From assembly GCA_035772785.1 (NCBI GenBank), contig JAOCPU010000006.1:372001-436000 (forward strand): DNA of 64,000 nucleotides, in the 5' to 3' direction. Below, piece by piece: positions 22,440 through 34,002 of the stretch. The notes under the pieces were generated by a model. It was given only the letters and a program-made list of their open reading frames with translations. It searched no databases and was not told where the DNA came from. Both the position numbers and the translations under genes were made by a program. The stretch's first letter is position 1, and each line of letters begins with the position of its first letter. The DNA comes from Phlebiopsis flavidoalba (Eukaryota > Basidiomycota > Agaricomycetes > Polyporales > Phanerochaetaceae).

Positions 22440-24243
22440 GCTGGCAGCTATGCCCCTTCCCCTACAGTCTAATCTAAAATACGTTTCTCGGAGTAGCCCC
22501 TGACTGCGTTCATATTCTTGGGAAAAAACCTGCATCGGATTTGTCTTAAGGCGCACGAACGTCATTGAGTCCTCCGGATTAGCCCTGGTGCTCCGCATAC
22601 AATTTCCCTGGTTGTGAAACGGCTTCGACCCAGTTCACACCATTGTATCCTGCGACAGTCCAGTGAGTGATATATGCGTCTTGAAGTAGTGGCATTAATT
22701 CATTCAACCCTAAAATCACAGTACACTGCACTTTACTGTCCAACATCCTGCACGTTCATCTACAAAAAACACTACTGAATTTCATCACCAATACCCTCCC
22801 GACAAGCCTGTCTTAGGTGGTGCCCTCTGCTATCGACTCATAGTGTTACACTTTGCAATCAAGAATTCTGCCTACCGAATCTAGGAGCCGACTCACTTGG
22901 ATCCCGTGACCCTGATGAGGACGATTGCATCGGGTAACGGCCCGCCGGTAATTGAAAATTTCCCTAGTCCTTTGGACTGCTCGAACTATCGCCTGACAGA
23001 ACATCAAAGCTCACGAAGCTATTTAACTCACATAGATACGATTACAGTCCATTTGTCGGGGGACTGCTTATTCCCAGCTTCTGAGTACGTCCTCATATTG
23101 TGCTGTCGATGGACTCCGTCTCTGATTACTCCGCGTAGTTCTTGGAATACCCCGCTCAAGTCTCGCGTGGAGATGGATTAACGTTTTCTTCACTCTGACA
23201 TTATGGGCACTTGAGTTGATCGTTAGTTCTTTAACGACGTACGACCCGGTGCAAGCCAAAACGTGGGGAAGGTTGAATGTAGTACCCTGATGCACTCCCG
23301 GTTGAAGCCACGAAATGTTACCGCATAGTGCAATATCGACTTTCACGAACACATCTATGATAACCTTTTCCACACTCGAACACATCTAGTCCCCGCTGCC
23401 CAACGTACAAGTAAGCAACATCCTCTGGTATGTTTACATTACGTCATGGCCTTTTCGAAGTGGTAAACGTTTTCCTTCCATCTCCGCCTTCCCGTCGTGC
23501 CTCACCCTCGTAGAACTCTCCCTCTTCCAGATCTGAGCTCTCCGCTTTACTTCTTCAAGTATAGTACTCGCAGGCGAAGAAGCTTTCTTTTTTTTCTCTG
23601 CGATGTGGAGAGGATTAACGCAATCACGATCGACACGGCTCTCTCCTACCGGTACAGTGTGCCTAGGACGATGGTGCACTGCACGACTTGAGGAGGGTGG
23701 CCACCGTGCCAGGTCATGTGATGCTCCGAGCGAGACACCTGTGTCCGCGCGTCGTGCAGGATGTTTAGCCATGGTCTTGATCGCGATCTTGCTGTACTGC
23801 TTGGTAGTCCAAGCGTGTCACACACCTTCCCTTATCTCGCCGAATATCATTATTCCCATCGGCTAGCAGGCATGAACATAGTAGCCCCTCACCTTTGAAT
23901 GAGTTGCGAGTTTGTACCGACAAAGACCGCGGTGGCGCCTGCGTGCATCGTCGCCCACAGAGGCTACGATAGCCTGTGTGTCGAGATTGCTATAAGTTAA
24001 CACGCATATGTCGTTGCTCCGTCTCGAGACGAGCTTCCACGGACGCTGCGGGCCATTGCTCTGTTGCCTGCCATGGCTGTCGTAATCTGACCAGAGTCAC
24101 CGTCTATAAAGCGGTCACATGCTGGCCCATAAGGGCGTTACCGTCCCCACGCGCCACGGAGGCCGAGGCGCGACTAGCGGAAATTGCACTTTTAATTAAA
24201 CGAGACCGTGACCGAGTCCCTCTCGTCCTTGTCTCTTGCCACC
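22440..24243. other. Long region without a supported gene
   Basis: About 1.8 kb between the 21.6-22.4 kb frame and the pseudouridine gene. Open frames exist on both strands (23434-23772 minus, 23497-23691 and 23603-23866 plus) but oppose each other and show no motif. A TATAAAG at about 24104-24110, some 135 bp before the ATG at 24244, is a fair promoter candidate for the next gene. Confidence 0.4.
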
Positions 24244-27200
24244 ATGTTACGACTCGCCTCGTTCGCTTTCGCTCCATTTCATGGGCTGACAAGAAGAGGA
24301 GCTCGGTCCATCTCGGTCGCTGTCTTGGAAGCACAGTCAAAGGGGGGGCTCCCCCGTCGACAGTTCACCCGTGGGCGAAGTTAACCAGAACCCGATGTAC
24401 AAGACGCGATTGTGCACGGCAAGCCTGTGGTTGCGCTTTGAGACCACTATCGTCACCCATGGCATGCCCCAACCTACAAACCTTGAGACCCACCGCCAGG
24501 GCGGTGGAGGGTATAGTTCGCGAGCAAGGCGCGATACCCGCAACCATGGGCATCATTGGTGGTATGAATCAAGGTTGGCCTACACGCGAACGAGCTGTGA
24601 GCACCTTGCGGATATCCAGAACAACAAGGACACAGTCAAGGTGTCGTCCGTCGTGACCTGGCTCCGGCTCTTGCGCTCAAGCGTGACGGCGGCACGACGT
24701 GCAGTACCACACTCATGTTCGCTGCCATGGCTGGAATCAAGGTACGTGAGCGCACCATGATCTGTGGGAGTTTTTGTAACAATCCCACAGGTTTTCGCCA
24801 CTGGAGGGTAAGGGCGTACCCATTGTGGCTCACATCTCAGACTAAACGTAAGCGGTAGCCTGGGCGGCGTGCACCGCGGTGGACAGTTCATGTGTGTGCA
24901 GTCTCAGTGATTGTAGTAACTCAAAGACACTCACGGACTTTATTCCAGCTATGGACGTGTCTGCCGACCTTCCCGAACTGACAAGGTGCCCAGTTTGGAC
25001 TGGTCTCCGCGGGAGTCAAGTCGATACTTGACATCGGCAGGTATGACATGCTACACAAATTCCTCACTGCAATTGTAAACTTAACCCTTTTTCCACTAGG
25101 ACTCTCGAATACCTTGTATGTGGCTCCTCTGACTTCAAATTGAGCCCCGTCCATTAATCTGATGATTAGGAAACCCTCGGCGTGCCTGTGGTGGTCATAT
25201 ATAGCGAGACTGACGATTTCCCTGCGTTTTACAGTCGGAGAGTGGATTCAAGGTATAGTTCTACGATTTATCATAATATTTGACGATTTTGAGACATGAT
25301 ATCAGAGCCCTTGGCGGGTCGATGACCCAGTTACCGCAGCTAGCATTCTGCGTGAGTGTCTTGTGGATTCCATCGTTTATCCGCCAATCCTCACAATGGT
25401 CTCCTAGATTCTCATCGTCAACTTGGCCTATCTACAGGCAAACCGTGTTCGCCGTTCCAATTCCCTGGGAATATGAGTTCGGATTGGCCTGCAGCTTCAA
25501 AAATTTGTTGAACAAGCTATCGAGGAGCTGAGCAGCAAGGTGTACATAAGTGGGGCAAAGCTGCGACGCCATGGCTACTAAAAGCGTGTAGGCGAGCTCA
25601 CCGCTGGAAAATCACTCGATAGTAGTTGGAGCCAAGTCCGATTCCTTTTCGTAGCTCTCGCTAATGATCCCGCTGTAGATTTGCGCTCCATCAAGAACAC
25701 GGCTCGTGTCGGTGAAGGTACTTCGCTCAGCGCATGACAACACATAGGCTTCACAGTTTACGTTACGGGGGAGGGGAGATCATCTATTAGGTGGTCAAAT
25801 AGCGGTTGAATATCGCTCGTCTAGCCAACCCAGTAAGATAATTCGGTTGTATAATATTTGGATATAGCACCAATATAGGTAGTCTTTTACAAGTTCACCA
25901 CACGGTCATGCCTGATGCTAGGCGCAATGGAAAACCTTTGCATAATGCAAACAAAATTGCACCGGTAAGCTGGATGTAATCTGTGAACACCGCAAACTAA
26001 ATCGGAATGAACAGGCAGGCCCCGAGCCGATCTGATGATTTTAGGCTCAGTAAAAAAGCAGTGGACATAACGGCTCGTTCTGGCGACGGCGAGACGGCAT
26101 TAGGCAAAACACTCGACAAGTCCCGGGACGGTCACCACTTCATTAGGAGGTGTGGGACGAAACATTGCTGAAGCAGCACACCGAATTCTCGCTTGGATCG
26201 ACGCCTTCCCCTTGCGCAATCGTCGGTGCTGGTTTCTCCTGTTGGCGACGACGCTTTCGGTCGACTCCTCGTGGAGGAAACAAATCGATTAGGCATGCGA
26301 GCTGATGGACTTGTGACGGGGTTGACTCTCATCGCCTCAGCCGTTTGCAACATGGTCCTGGATGGTGCGGGTAACCTCATTGGTGGAGTGGCCGATATGG
26401 GCAATTAATTGAATCAATATCCGAGGACGTCGTGAGTCAAATCACCTTCTAAACCTAAGAAGTCATTCAGTCACACCTATGACTACTAGATACGAGACAG
26501 ATTGGACACTTGTCGTCCTTCAGTTGTCGCAGTTGACGGGAACCTATCTGAATCAAGTTTTTAAAGACGATAGTTAGATCATGCTTCGACAACCGTGTCC
26601 AACGTATGTCGCTCTCTTTTTAGTGCCTACATTGCCTCCGCTGATAGGGTTCAGCCAGTCTTCTTGAAGCGTATCATCTCTAGGTCTACGAGTAGTAGGG
26701 CTGAATGCTGGGTAGTGAACCACTTCGGTCACCAAGTCAGCACAGGATCCTACCAGCCATAGCTTCGGTTACTCGGAAGGACAAGTGACATCGCTCCCCG
26801 TGACCTTTGCCTCCCCCAACCTTCTTGAGCTTTGCGATACTGTACAACACAGCTAACATGGACCGACCGCTCGAATTGACGGCACATGAGAAGTGGTGGC
26901 AGGTCATCGACAATATGGCTCTCGGCTCCCCACTTCAGATTAGAGCTGGAGCAACTTGCTAGAAGGGACGCATGCGACTCTGTGTGACCGGACAAGGGCA
27001 CTCTGTCTTTCCTTCTGGGATAACGGCATTAGCGCAAATGGCAGTCAATCTCCTCCCCTTCATTCAAACATCTTGTCTTAAAAGCGGGGGACCAAAGGTC
27101 TGTTTCAACCATCTTCAGACTTCCGCCGGGCAGTCCGCCCGGCAGTCTGGATGGAAATCCGAGCAGAGTAATATCCGAGCACGCCAGGTGGTGGCGCGAC

Positions 27201-27530
27201 GGTCGTGATGGAGGGGTAGTCGCCTTTTCAAGCATTACCCTGCGATTATTTTAGCACCCGAAGGAAGTCGTAAATTTGACTGGAGGCCGGAGACACCCTT
27301 GTGGGATCGACCTTGGCCTCGTTGGTGAAAGCACCTCGTTCTTTCGAGGAGCCAGAGTCATTGGACCGGTTAGCCCACCAAGCGCAGAAGGTGAAAATCT
27401 CTGTCCTCTGAACCGGACTCACTGCTAACTAGTGGAACTATCCAGGCCGCTGGTAATGACGCTCAAGTCTCATCTTGCTGTGTCCACCCGCTCTATCGGA
27501 TCGTTAGAGCTTGTATGTCACCATAATTGA
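24244..27530 (+). CDS. Bifunctional pseudouridine-5'-phosphate glycosidase / pseudouridine kinase
   Basis: Fused enzyme of pseudouridine breakdown: the PfkB kinase half phosphorylates pseudouridine and the PsuG half cleaves it to uracil and ribose-5-phosphate. The start at 24244 has a GCCACC context and gives MLRLASFAFAPFHGLTRRGA, which resembles a mitochondrial presequence. PsuG blocks: ETTIVTHGMPQPTNLET, AVEGIVREQGAIPAT, RDLAPALALKRDGGTTCSTT, MAGIKVFATGG, GLVSAGVKSILDIGRTLEYL and ETLGVPVVVI. Kinase blocks: AVDITARSGDG, TSLGGVGRNIAEAAHRIL, VGDDAFGRLLVEETNRLGMR, SAVCNMVLDGAGNL, and near 27275 NLTGAGDTLVGS with the catalytic Asp (one extra base in the run). The end at 27530 is tentative. Many indels. 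The domain order matches known fungal fusions. Confidence 0.88.
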
Positions 27531-27553
27531 AGACAAAAGGATGCAATAATGTT

Positions 27554-30474
27554 TCAAGGAACTATATCACTAGGGTGGTATGCTAAGTTGTTGTTGGGGA
27601 GAGGCCTACTGCCGCATGCTCCCTGTGGGCTTTGCCGTTTCCTCCCTCCCTCGCATATGGCCAACCGCTTGTTAGCACGCTCTTTCGCATTCTTTATGAT
27701 GGCGTGACTGTATAAAACAGCTAAGCACGCCCAGGGAAGTCTTGTCCTTCCGTAAGTGAAGGCTGGAGTGCTCACCAACGCGCCATGTTGGTCAGGGGGT
27801 TCTGAGGAGAATATCTTGCAGGCCGGTCTCCCTTTGGTGAGTGCGTGGAAACAGTCCCGGCCAAGCGTCAATACCATCAATGGAAGCTTTTCTTCATGGA
27901 CAGCCGAGTAGTCGTACGAACTTCCTCTGAGAGTCGGTGGCCGGTGTGTATAACCGCCATTTTTGCTCTTCGTGACAGCTCTGAGGTGCCCATTTCTTGA
28001 GCTTTCAACAAGTTCATGTTTAGACTCTAAAATAATACAAAAAGAGAAACCTTGCCCCGCCTATGATAACTAGCGTCACAACTTTCACCACACAACGGTG
28101 TCGCCTCTTCACATTAGTACTCGCCATGCATTGCCCGGAATTTACAATCCGCCGGAGGGTTGGTCGCGTTTTTATTTACTAAGATTATTGCCAGTCTTGT
28201 CATTCCTGGCTATGGCCTCCAAGCAGTCGTCTCCGAAGCATGATAGCTGTCAGACTGTTATCACAGGGAGCTCTGCTAGGACGGATTGATTAGTGGCACG
28301 TTCATTGTCAATACGCAGCACTTCGGTTTTTTTTTTTGTTTATCTATTCAACGCCCGCAAGGGTCGTCTGGGTGTATAATCAACTAGTCCTCGGACACGA
28401 CCAACGTCCACGACTATCATGTGACCCTGTGGGCGGCCTGCATTCACCACCGTGATGAGGCTTCGACACGTCCGATAGCCACGGGTGGTGCCACGCACAA
28501 ACCACGGTCGAGTGACATCCTAGCACATACCATCGCCGACACAGGGTAACCACACCGACCCAAGCCTGTCTTGCAGGACCTTCAGACTTTACAGTAGTGG
28601 TTGACATGCACAGTCGCCACTGTGACTAAATCTTGGCCTGCCACACAGGGAGAAAGGATCGTCGTAGTCGGTGTAGGTGACCTGGAAGTTGGGTCCGGGA
28701 TGTTGTTGGTAGTGTCTGAATGCATGCCGTCAGATTCCAACGTTTGAGCTGTACCCTAGCTAGTTTTTCATGAGGGATTCAATTGTCTCATGCTCTCTGC
28801 ACAAACGACAGAGGGGGAGGCTGAAAGATGAGACTCGAAGTTCATCCCAAGAAGAGTGCACCACTGACCATCTATCACCTTCCGATGGGTCCAGACCCGA
28901 AAAGGTGTTGGCACCGAGACGATACCGGGAACACGATTGGTAGAGTCCCACACAAATCAATGATATGAACAGTCTTTCTCTGCCAGTCTCGGGTGACAGT
29001 CTCATACCCACGGACAATCCTATCTGTATTCAGCTCAGCAAACGCAAGGCAATATCAGTGTGGGCCATACCATTTGTGCGAAGACATTACGCGACCGGGT
29101 GGGTCTTGCTACAACCACACAATCGACCGTTGGGTATATCAGCCCCCTCACAGTAAGGATTGCTGCGAGTATTGGTCATTTATCATATAGTCCTGCGATC
29201 ACATTTGCCCTTACCACAATTCAGAAGGGACCGGAAATTCCCCTGCTTCTGAAGGATGCAATGAATGGCTTTCCTTTCAGCAGCTGGGTGTAGCAGCGTA
29301 TATGTAGGCCGCGTTCACTCCAGGCCGAGCGAAACGCGATTGGTTAGTTCTACTGACGTGTGCCAGATTCACGCAGAAGACCAGTGTAGATTTTCTTTCG
29401 GCTAGAGGACGGTCGTTAGACCCACGAAATAGTCCAGAGATAGGACCAAGCCGTACCAGCTCTGTCCAGCCAGCTTTGGACTATGAGCTTGTTGATCGTG
29501 GGCGTGTTGACGACATGCGCAAGGCTAGTGGGGCTGAAGTCGCCGGTTCGCGAGTTTACGACGACTTCGCTGAGTTTGAGGTTGGCTCTCACCGCGGTAA
29601 ACCGGACGTCGCATAGCCTGCGAGCCACATTAGAAAAAAATGAACAGACACGGTCACACAGTCGTACTCACCATTGTTCCTTGATCACTTTCCAGAAAAT
29701 CACGGTGGTAGACTATCCTCTCAAAGACCGAGCCAAGTGCGAGTCCATCGTGTCTACTACTGAACGTAGCAGAGAAACCGAGTATTTGGTATTGCGCAGG
29801 GTTAGCGATGGCGGTGGGGCTTTATCCTGGGCTAAGGATCGAAGGGTGGAAGCGGGAAAGGATGCGACGGTACCTATGTAATACTCCATATCAGCGAAGT
29901 CAGTAGCTGCGAATGAGCACATACGACGGAGCAGCAGCATGGTGAGCTTCATCCACGATGATAGCCTTCAGCAGCTGGTGGCGGGGTCAAAACTTCTCTA
30001 AAGCGTGCAGGCTGCAGCAGTGTTTTTTTGGTACGTCGCGACTGTTCTTTAACCCGAGAACACGTCAAAACGGTCATGCCACTAAATATTATGAGACCGT
30101 ACAGGTCAGCTCCTCTCCAGAAGCTTTGTATTTCGTGCCCTGCTCTAACTCTACGCTCCATCCTGGGAACAGCTTCTCTGTCTGTGCAGCGGCTTGGCGG
30201 GCTAGTTCTATTACTGTTCACTATCACGAGCGACCTTGTTGCATTTGGATAGCCTGGTGGCGGTCTAATAAGCCGATAAAAGCGTGATAAAGACCGTCGT
30301 TTTGCCAGATCCTGTAGGCAGCGATACACCGATGCGTGTGGCGCCGGATTCAAGATGCAGGAATTCTCGGTACAGGCCTGTAAAACATGTTTGTTGGTAC
30401 GGGCGTAGAACAACCGGAGGTGGCTTGGTGCTGAAGGTACGTCTGAAGAAAAGAGGGTTACATGGACATCGCAT
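27554..30474 (-). CDS. IRC3: IRC3-type mitochondrial DEAD/DEAH helicase
   Basis: Superfamily 2 helicase of the Irc3 group, a mitochondrial branch-migration helicase for mtDNA maintenance in yeast. The start at 30474 (MRCPCNPLFFRRTFSTKPPP) looks like a presequence. It is followed by VVLRPYQQTCFTGLYREF and motif I GVSLPTGSGKTTVFITLLSA. Motif II is IIVDEAHHAAAPSYV at about 29950-29930. The second RecA domain gives FSPTSLAHVVNTPTINKLIV (29500-29560), and motif VI GRGMRLSPETGK lies near 29010, followed by DSTNRVPGIVSVPTLFGLDP in a shifted frame. The weakly conserved C-terminal part runs to about 27560 (ALTKG-ACKIFSSLKHGAL-like block). Many frame breaks. Lies beside the ADP/ATP carrier gene on the same strand. 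Confidence 0.82.
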
Positions 30475-30779
30475 CGGACATTCACAACGAGTGAGCTGGT
30501 CAAAGTCAACCGTGGTCGGTGCATCTGAGGACGCGCGTAAATCGCCCAGTTCTCAGATCTCAGAAGTTGATCGCACGACCCTGCAATTCGCCTGACTTCT
30601 CACTGAAACTTACTATCACACTTTCAGGTTGAGTTTTGGAAACCATTAGATTGACCCAGACAACAGAAAGAGCAGTAAACCACACAGTCTATTGTGGAGT
30701 ATCGTATAGCGTGGCAAAATAGTCGACAATACTAGAAAGCGAGTACGGGATATCAAGTCCAACATCCAAAGCAAGACGC

Positions 30780-32145
30780 TTAGCCAGAGCCACCGGAGTA
30801 GACCTTGCCGAACATGATCTGCTGGAGCTGTGTCGTACAGCGACAAGACACCGGCACCAGAGACACCACGGAGAATGTTGGCACCGGCACCCTTGAAGAG
30901 CGACTTGGTACCCCTTTCCTTGGCAACGATCTGGGAAGCAGCATCCAACATGTTTTCTTGTAGTGAGTGGTGGAGCCGGAGGTCATCATCATGCGACGAC
31001 TAAGGGACGAGTCAGTGAAGACAATAAAAGAGGCACGATGATGACGTACCGGATGGTGTCGAGAGGGTAAGAAGCAAGACCAGCACCAATAGTGACAGTC
31101 CCCCAGCCGAGGAGGAAGGAAGCGAAGAAGGAGCCTTCCAGAGCACCGACAAGGACAACAGGCTCTGCAAGTCGCATTAGGACGCCATTTCACTTTATAA
31201 GGAGATTTACACTTACTGAGCGAATCGTAGACACCGAAGTAGAGACCACGGTAGACGATGATACCGACGACGGAAGGAACGAAGCACACGGTAGAGACCA
31301 GCAATACCGTCAGAGGCAAGGGTCTTCTGTGTAGACGTCGTAGACGTCGAACACCCACGAGTACACCGTTGAACTGGCGGGCTCCTCCGCCCTTGGCCGA
31401 CTTGGCGTCGTTGGCAAGAACGGGTACGAGCGTAGTCGAGCCGAGAGTAGACGAAGAAGAAGGGACGAAGCACCAGCCGCACCACCAGACGCGACGTTGC
31501 CAGCGAACCACTTCCAGTAGCCTCGGACTTCTTGAAGCCGAACAGCGACTTGAAGTAATCCTCTGCACATATCTGTCAGGAGCGAGGAGCGATTCACTGG
31601 ACAAGTTTATAAATAAACTTACTGAACGCGAAGTTCAGGGCCTGGGTGGGGAAGTAACGAATGACGTTGGCAGTGTGGTACCACGCCAGAGGGAGACGAG
31701 GCCCTCATTCTCCTTGTAGGTGCGGGCGAAAGCAGTCGACGACACCCTTGTAAGGTTAAGGAAGCCAGACGACCCTGCTTATCTGAAATGCCACGTCACG
31801 TACGTAGGAAACGCGTTCCTAGGAATGGAGAATGTGCAAAGAACGCACCATCTCGGGTCCTTGGTTCTGCACCAAGAGCTTGATACGCTCAATGGGGGGC
31901 AGGCGGACGTTTTGGGCAACACGTGCCTAGAGTAGCAAAATGTTGATATGTGATCCAACAGCAGGTGGATCCCGAGTACTCACGGCAGAGACACCACCCA
32001 TCATGAAATCGACTGTACGCGGGTGCCCAGGTCAGCGCGTTGCTCAAAGACAAAAACGCTGCGGACGCCGTGGTAAGCCACAACGCCGCGGCATATACTC
32101 ACTGGCGAACTCCTTGGGAGTCTTCGATTTCTTAACGTCGGCCAT
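30780..32145 (-). CDS. AAC: Mitochondrial ADP/ATP carrier
   Basis: Inner-membrane exchanger of cytosolic ADP for matrix ATP. The start at 32145 is [13 protein letters not shown], after a pyrimidine-rich leader (CTCTCCCCCCCTCCCTTCCGG reversed from 32160-32190), typical of very highly expressed fungal genes. Blocks: [94 protein letters not shown] and, after an intron, the nucleotide-carrier signature RRRMMM completed across the splice junction (near 31050-30990). The C-terminal block is [20 protein letters not shown], ending at TAA 30780-30782. At least five introns, plus indels, in a family of about 300 residues. Confidence 0.95.
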
Positions 32146-32350
32146 TTTGACGGAGGGAAACCGGAAGGGAGGGGGGGAGAGACTGAGTGTGTGAGAAGGA
32201 AAAGAGGAGACGACGCACAGTGCGCGTTTTGAATCTTTTTCGGGGCCCTTAAGCGAATCCGGAATCTTCCTATTCCCGCCCCCGGCCGAGTAAAATCTGA
32301 CATAAGCAGGTCGCACGCTTGTCACACACCGTTTCGCTGGCCCAATCACA
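32146..32350 (-). promoter_or_regulatory. Leader/promoter of the ADP/ATP carrier gene
   Basis: Upstream of the minus-strand ATG lies a C/T-rich leader on the coding strand (positions 32150-32220), as seen before translation and carrier genes in fungi. I see no distinct TATA box. Confidence 0.4.
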
Positions 32351-32793
32351 GCTCGCCATTTTGGCGTTTAGCTCGTGTGACATCAGCAGCTAGCCTCAAT
32401 ATGGAAATGCTCCGCGCTCGAGGGCTCCGGCTGGAGTCCCCTGGTGGCACGGCGATTCCGGCGCGCTGGCCGTACCTCGTCCGTGGCGGTGATTGGTCGA
32501 GCTATCCTGGTCGCATTGGTGTCTCGCTCGTCTCATTGGACGTGTGTGTTTCCCAGTCTCGCCGTAAACTGTGCATTCTTCGACTGCTAACTACTGTGCT
32601 AACGATGTGTAAAAGTAGTCACGGACTCTGTCCGAAATTTGACTTTCACGGCCGGGCTGTCGAAACCCGCCTCTAAGAAATAAAACACGCTCTCCTCCTA
32701 TCTATCCTCTGCGCACCCGGCCAGCACTACGCCAGACGTCCAGCACGGCCCCGGAGTCTCATCTCCGACGATCATCGGAGGACTTACCTCAGA
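32350..32793. other. Intergenic region
   Basis: Contains the carrier promoter and the 3' end of the repeat-protein gene. No supported gene. The 99-codon plus frame at 32377-32676 has no motif. Confidence 0.4.
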
Positions 32794-34002
32794 TCAGCTC
32801 AATTTGTACCGTCCAGTGAGCGTGTAGCAAGCTCTGACGGGACGAAGTTTCACGTTCGCAGAACGCTTTGATGCCTTGTCGCCAGAGCCGGAGTACAGCT
32901 CGAGCTGTCCTGTGGGTGCCATGGTCGCAGCCTCAGCGGTAAAAATGGTGTTGATGTCAGCGTCCTGCCCGCTTCTGGTTGCCGGCGTAGAGCTCGATGG
33001 ACACCCGTCGGTGCCTTCGTCGCCGACTCAGCGGGGATGGTGTTGACGTTGGCATCCGCACGCTTCTGGCTGCCAGCGTAGGAGCTCGATGACAACCGTC
33101 GTGAGGTTGCCTGGTGCGTGGGGGCCTCGGCGGGAATGCGTGTTCACGTCTCGCATCTGCACGCTTTTGGCTGACCTCAGAGTAGAGCTCGATGACGCCA
33201 GTCGGTGCCTTAGCCATTAGTAAGGGGCCTCGGCAGGGATAGTGTTGACCTCTGCATCTGCTCGCTTATGGCTGCCAGAGTAGAGCTTCGATCACTCCTG
33301 AGGGAGCTTTCGTGGGAGCCTCAGCGGGGGGATGGTGTTGACCTCTGCATATGCTCGCTTCTGGCTTTACACGGCGTAGAGCTCAATCACTCCCTGAGGG
33401 AGCCTTCGTGGGGGACTTCAGCCGGGTTATGGTGTTCACATCTGCGTCCGCCCGCTTTTGGCATGCCAGAGTAGAGCTCAATAACACCGGTAGGTGCCTT
33501 AGGTGGGGAGCCTCGGCGGGGATGCTGTTCACGTCCGCATCTGCACGCTTTTGGCTGCCAGAGTAGAGCTCGATGACGCACTGAGCGAGATTTGGTAGGG
33601 CCTCGGCAGGAATGGTGTTCACGTCTTCGCCCGCACGCCTTTGGTTACCAGAATAGAAAAAGGCCTCCCTTATGATCACAGCCTGCAGGTGCCTTCGAGT
33701 AGGTGCTTCAGCTCGGAAGGGAATGGTGTTGACGCTGTCGTCCGCGCGCTTCTATTCACGTACGGCCTGGATGGGTGTTCAAGAGGCGCGGGGTTCGCGC
33801 TGCTCGAGCACTTGGCGGGGGCGGCTGCACGCTAGGTGAACGTCAGAACGCTGCAGCAACCTGACAATGAGATGATGTTGCTCACGCGCATGGGCATTAG
33901 GCATTGGAGGGATGGCAATTGCCTGGCCGATGAACCAAAGCCATGTCGCGCGTACGCGGTCCCCCCCCCCCCGGCGAAGATGAGGTTGCGAGGGCGGAAC
34001 AT
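32794..34002 (-). CDS. Putative Kex2-processed repeat precursor (KEP-like)
   Basis: On the minus strand a 90-bp unit is repeated about nine times, each encoding a variant of YSGSQKRADADVNTIPAEAP followed by TKAPTGVIEL. Every unit I can read keeps a dibasic site (KR, once RR), at about 33749, 33635, 33546, 33453, 33357, 33264, 33163, 33061 and 32970. A proposed start at 34002 (MFRPRNLIFA) begins a hydrophobic, signal-peptide-like N-terminus interrupted by a run of 12 G. The tail reads KASKRSANVKLRP and ends GRYKLS at 32794. Known family logic: secreted fungal precursors with KR-bounded repeats are cut by the Golgi protease Kex2 into peptides (alpha-factor, Rep1, dikaritins). Inference: this gene would yield peptides of about 28 residues. 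No UstYa-type or other maturation enzyme was recognised nearby. Indels break the frame in most units. Confidence 0.6.
32960..33765 (-). repeat. Tandem array of about nine 90-bp units
   Basis: Units are spaced 89-114 bp apart (mostly 91-96). The excess over 90 is explained by small insertions that also break the frame. Conserved landmarks on the plus strand are GCTTTTGGCTGCCAGAGTAGAGCTCGATGA-like blocks, the antisense of KR...SGSQ and of VIELYSG. Variation between units falls mostly in the residue after the Pro-rich part (APT/APS), before KR (SQ/NQ/SH) and after it (ADADVN, AYAEVN, ADDSVN). Protein-level conservation indicates a coding repeat rather than satellite DNA. Confidence 0.85.
33961..33972. 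repeat. Homopolymer of 12 C (12 G on the coding strand)
   Basis: Lies about 30 bp inside the proposed reading frame of the repeat precursor, within its signal-peptide region. Length errors in this run would by themselves break the frame. Confidence 0.8.

Noticed and set aside
23434..23772. 112-codon minus-strand open frame
   Set aside because: It overlaps plus-strand frames of equal quality. It is Arg/Pro/Ser-rich as expected of a chance frame and has no recognisable block.
33268..33566. Plus-strand frames across the repeat array
   Set aside because: They are antisense shadows of the minus-strand repeats. Only the minus strand gives the regular KR-containing unit in every copy.
32960..33765. 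CRISPR-like array or satellite DNA
   Set aside because: The whole 90-bp unit repeats, with no unique spacers, and the conservation is at protein level on the minus strand. The genome is fungal.
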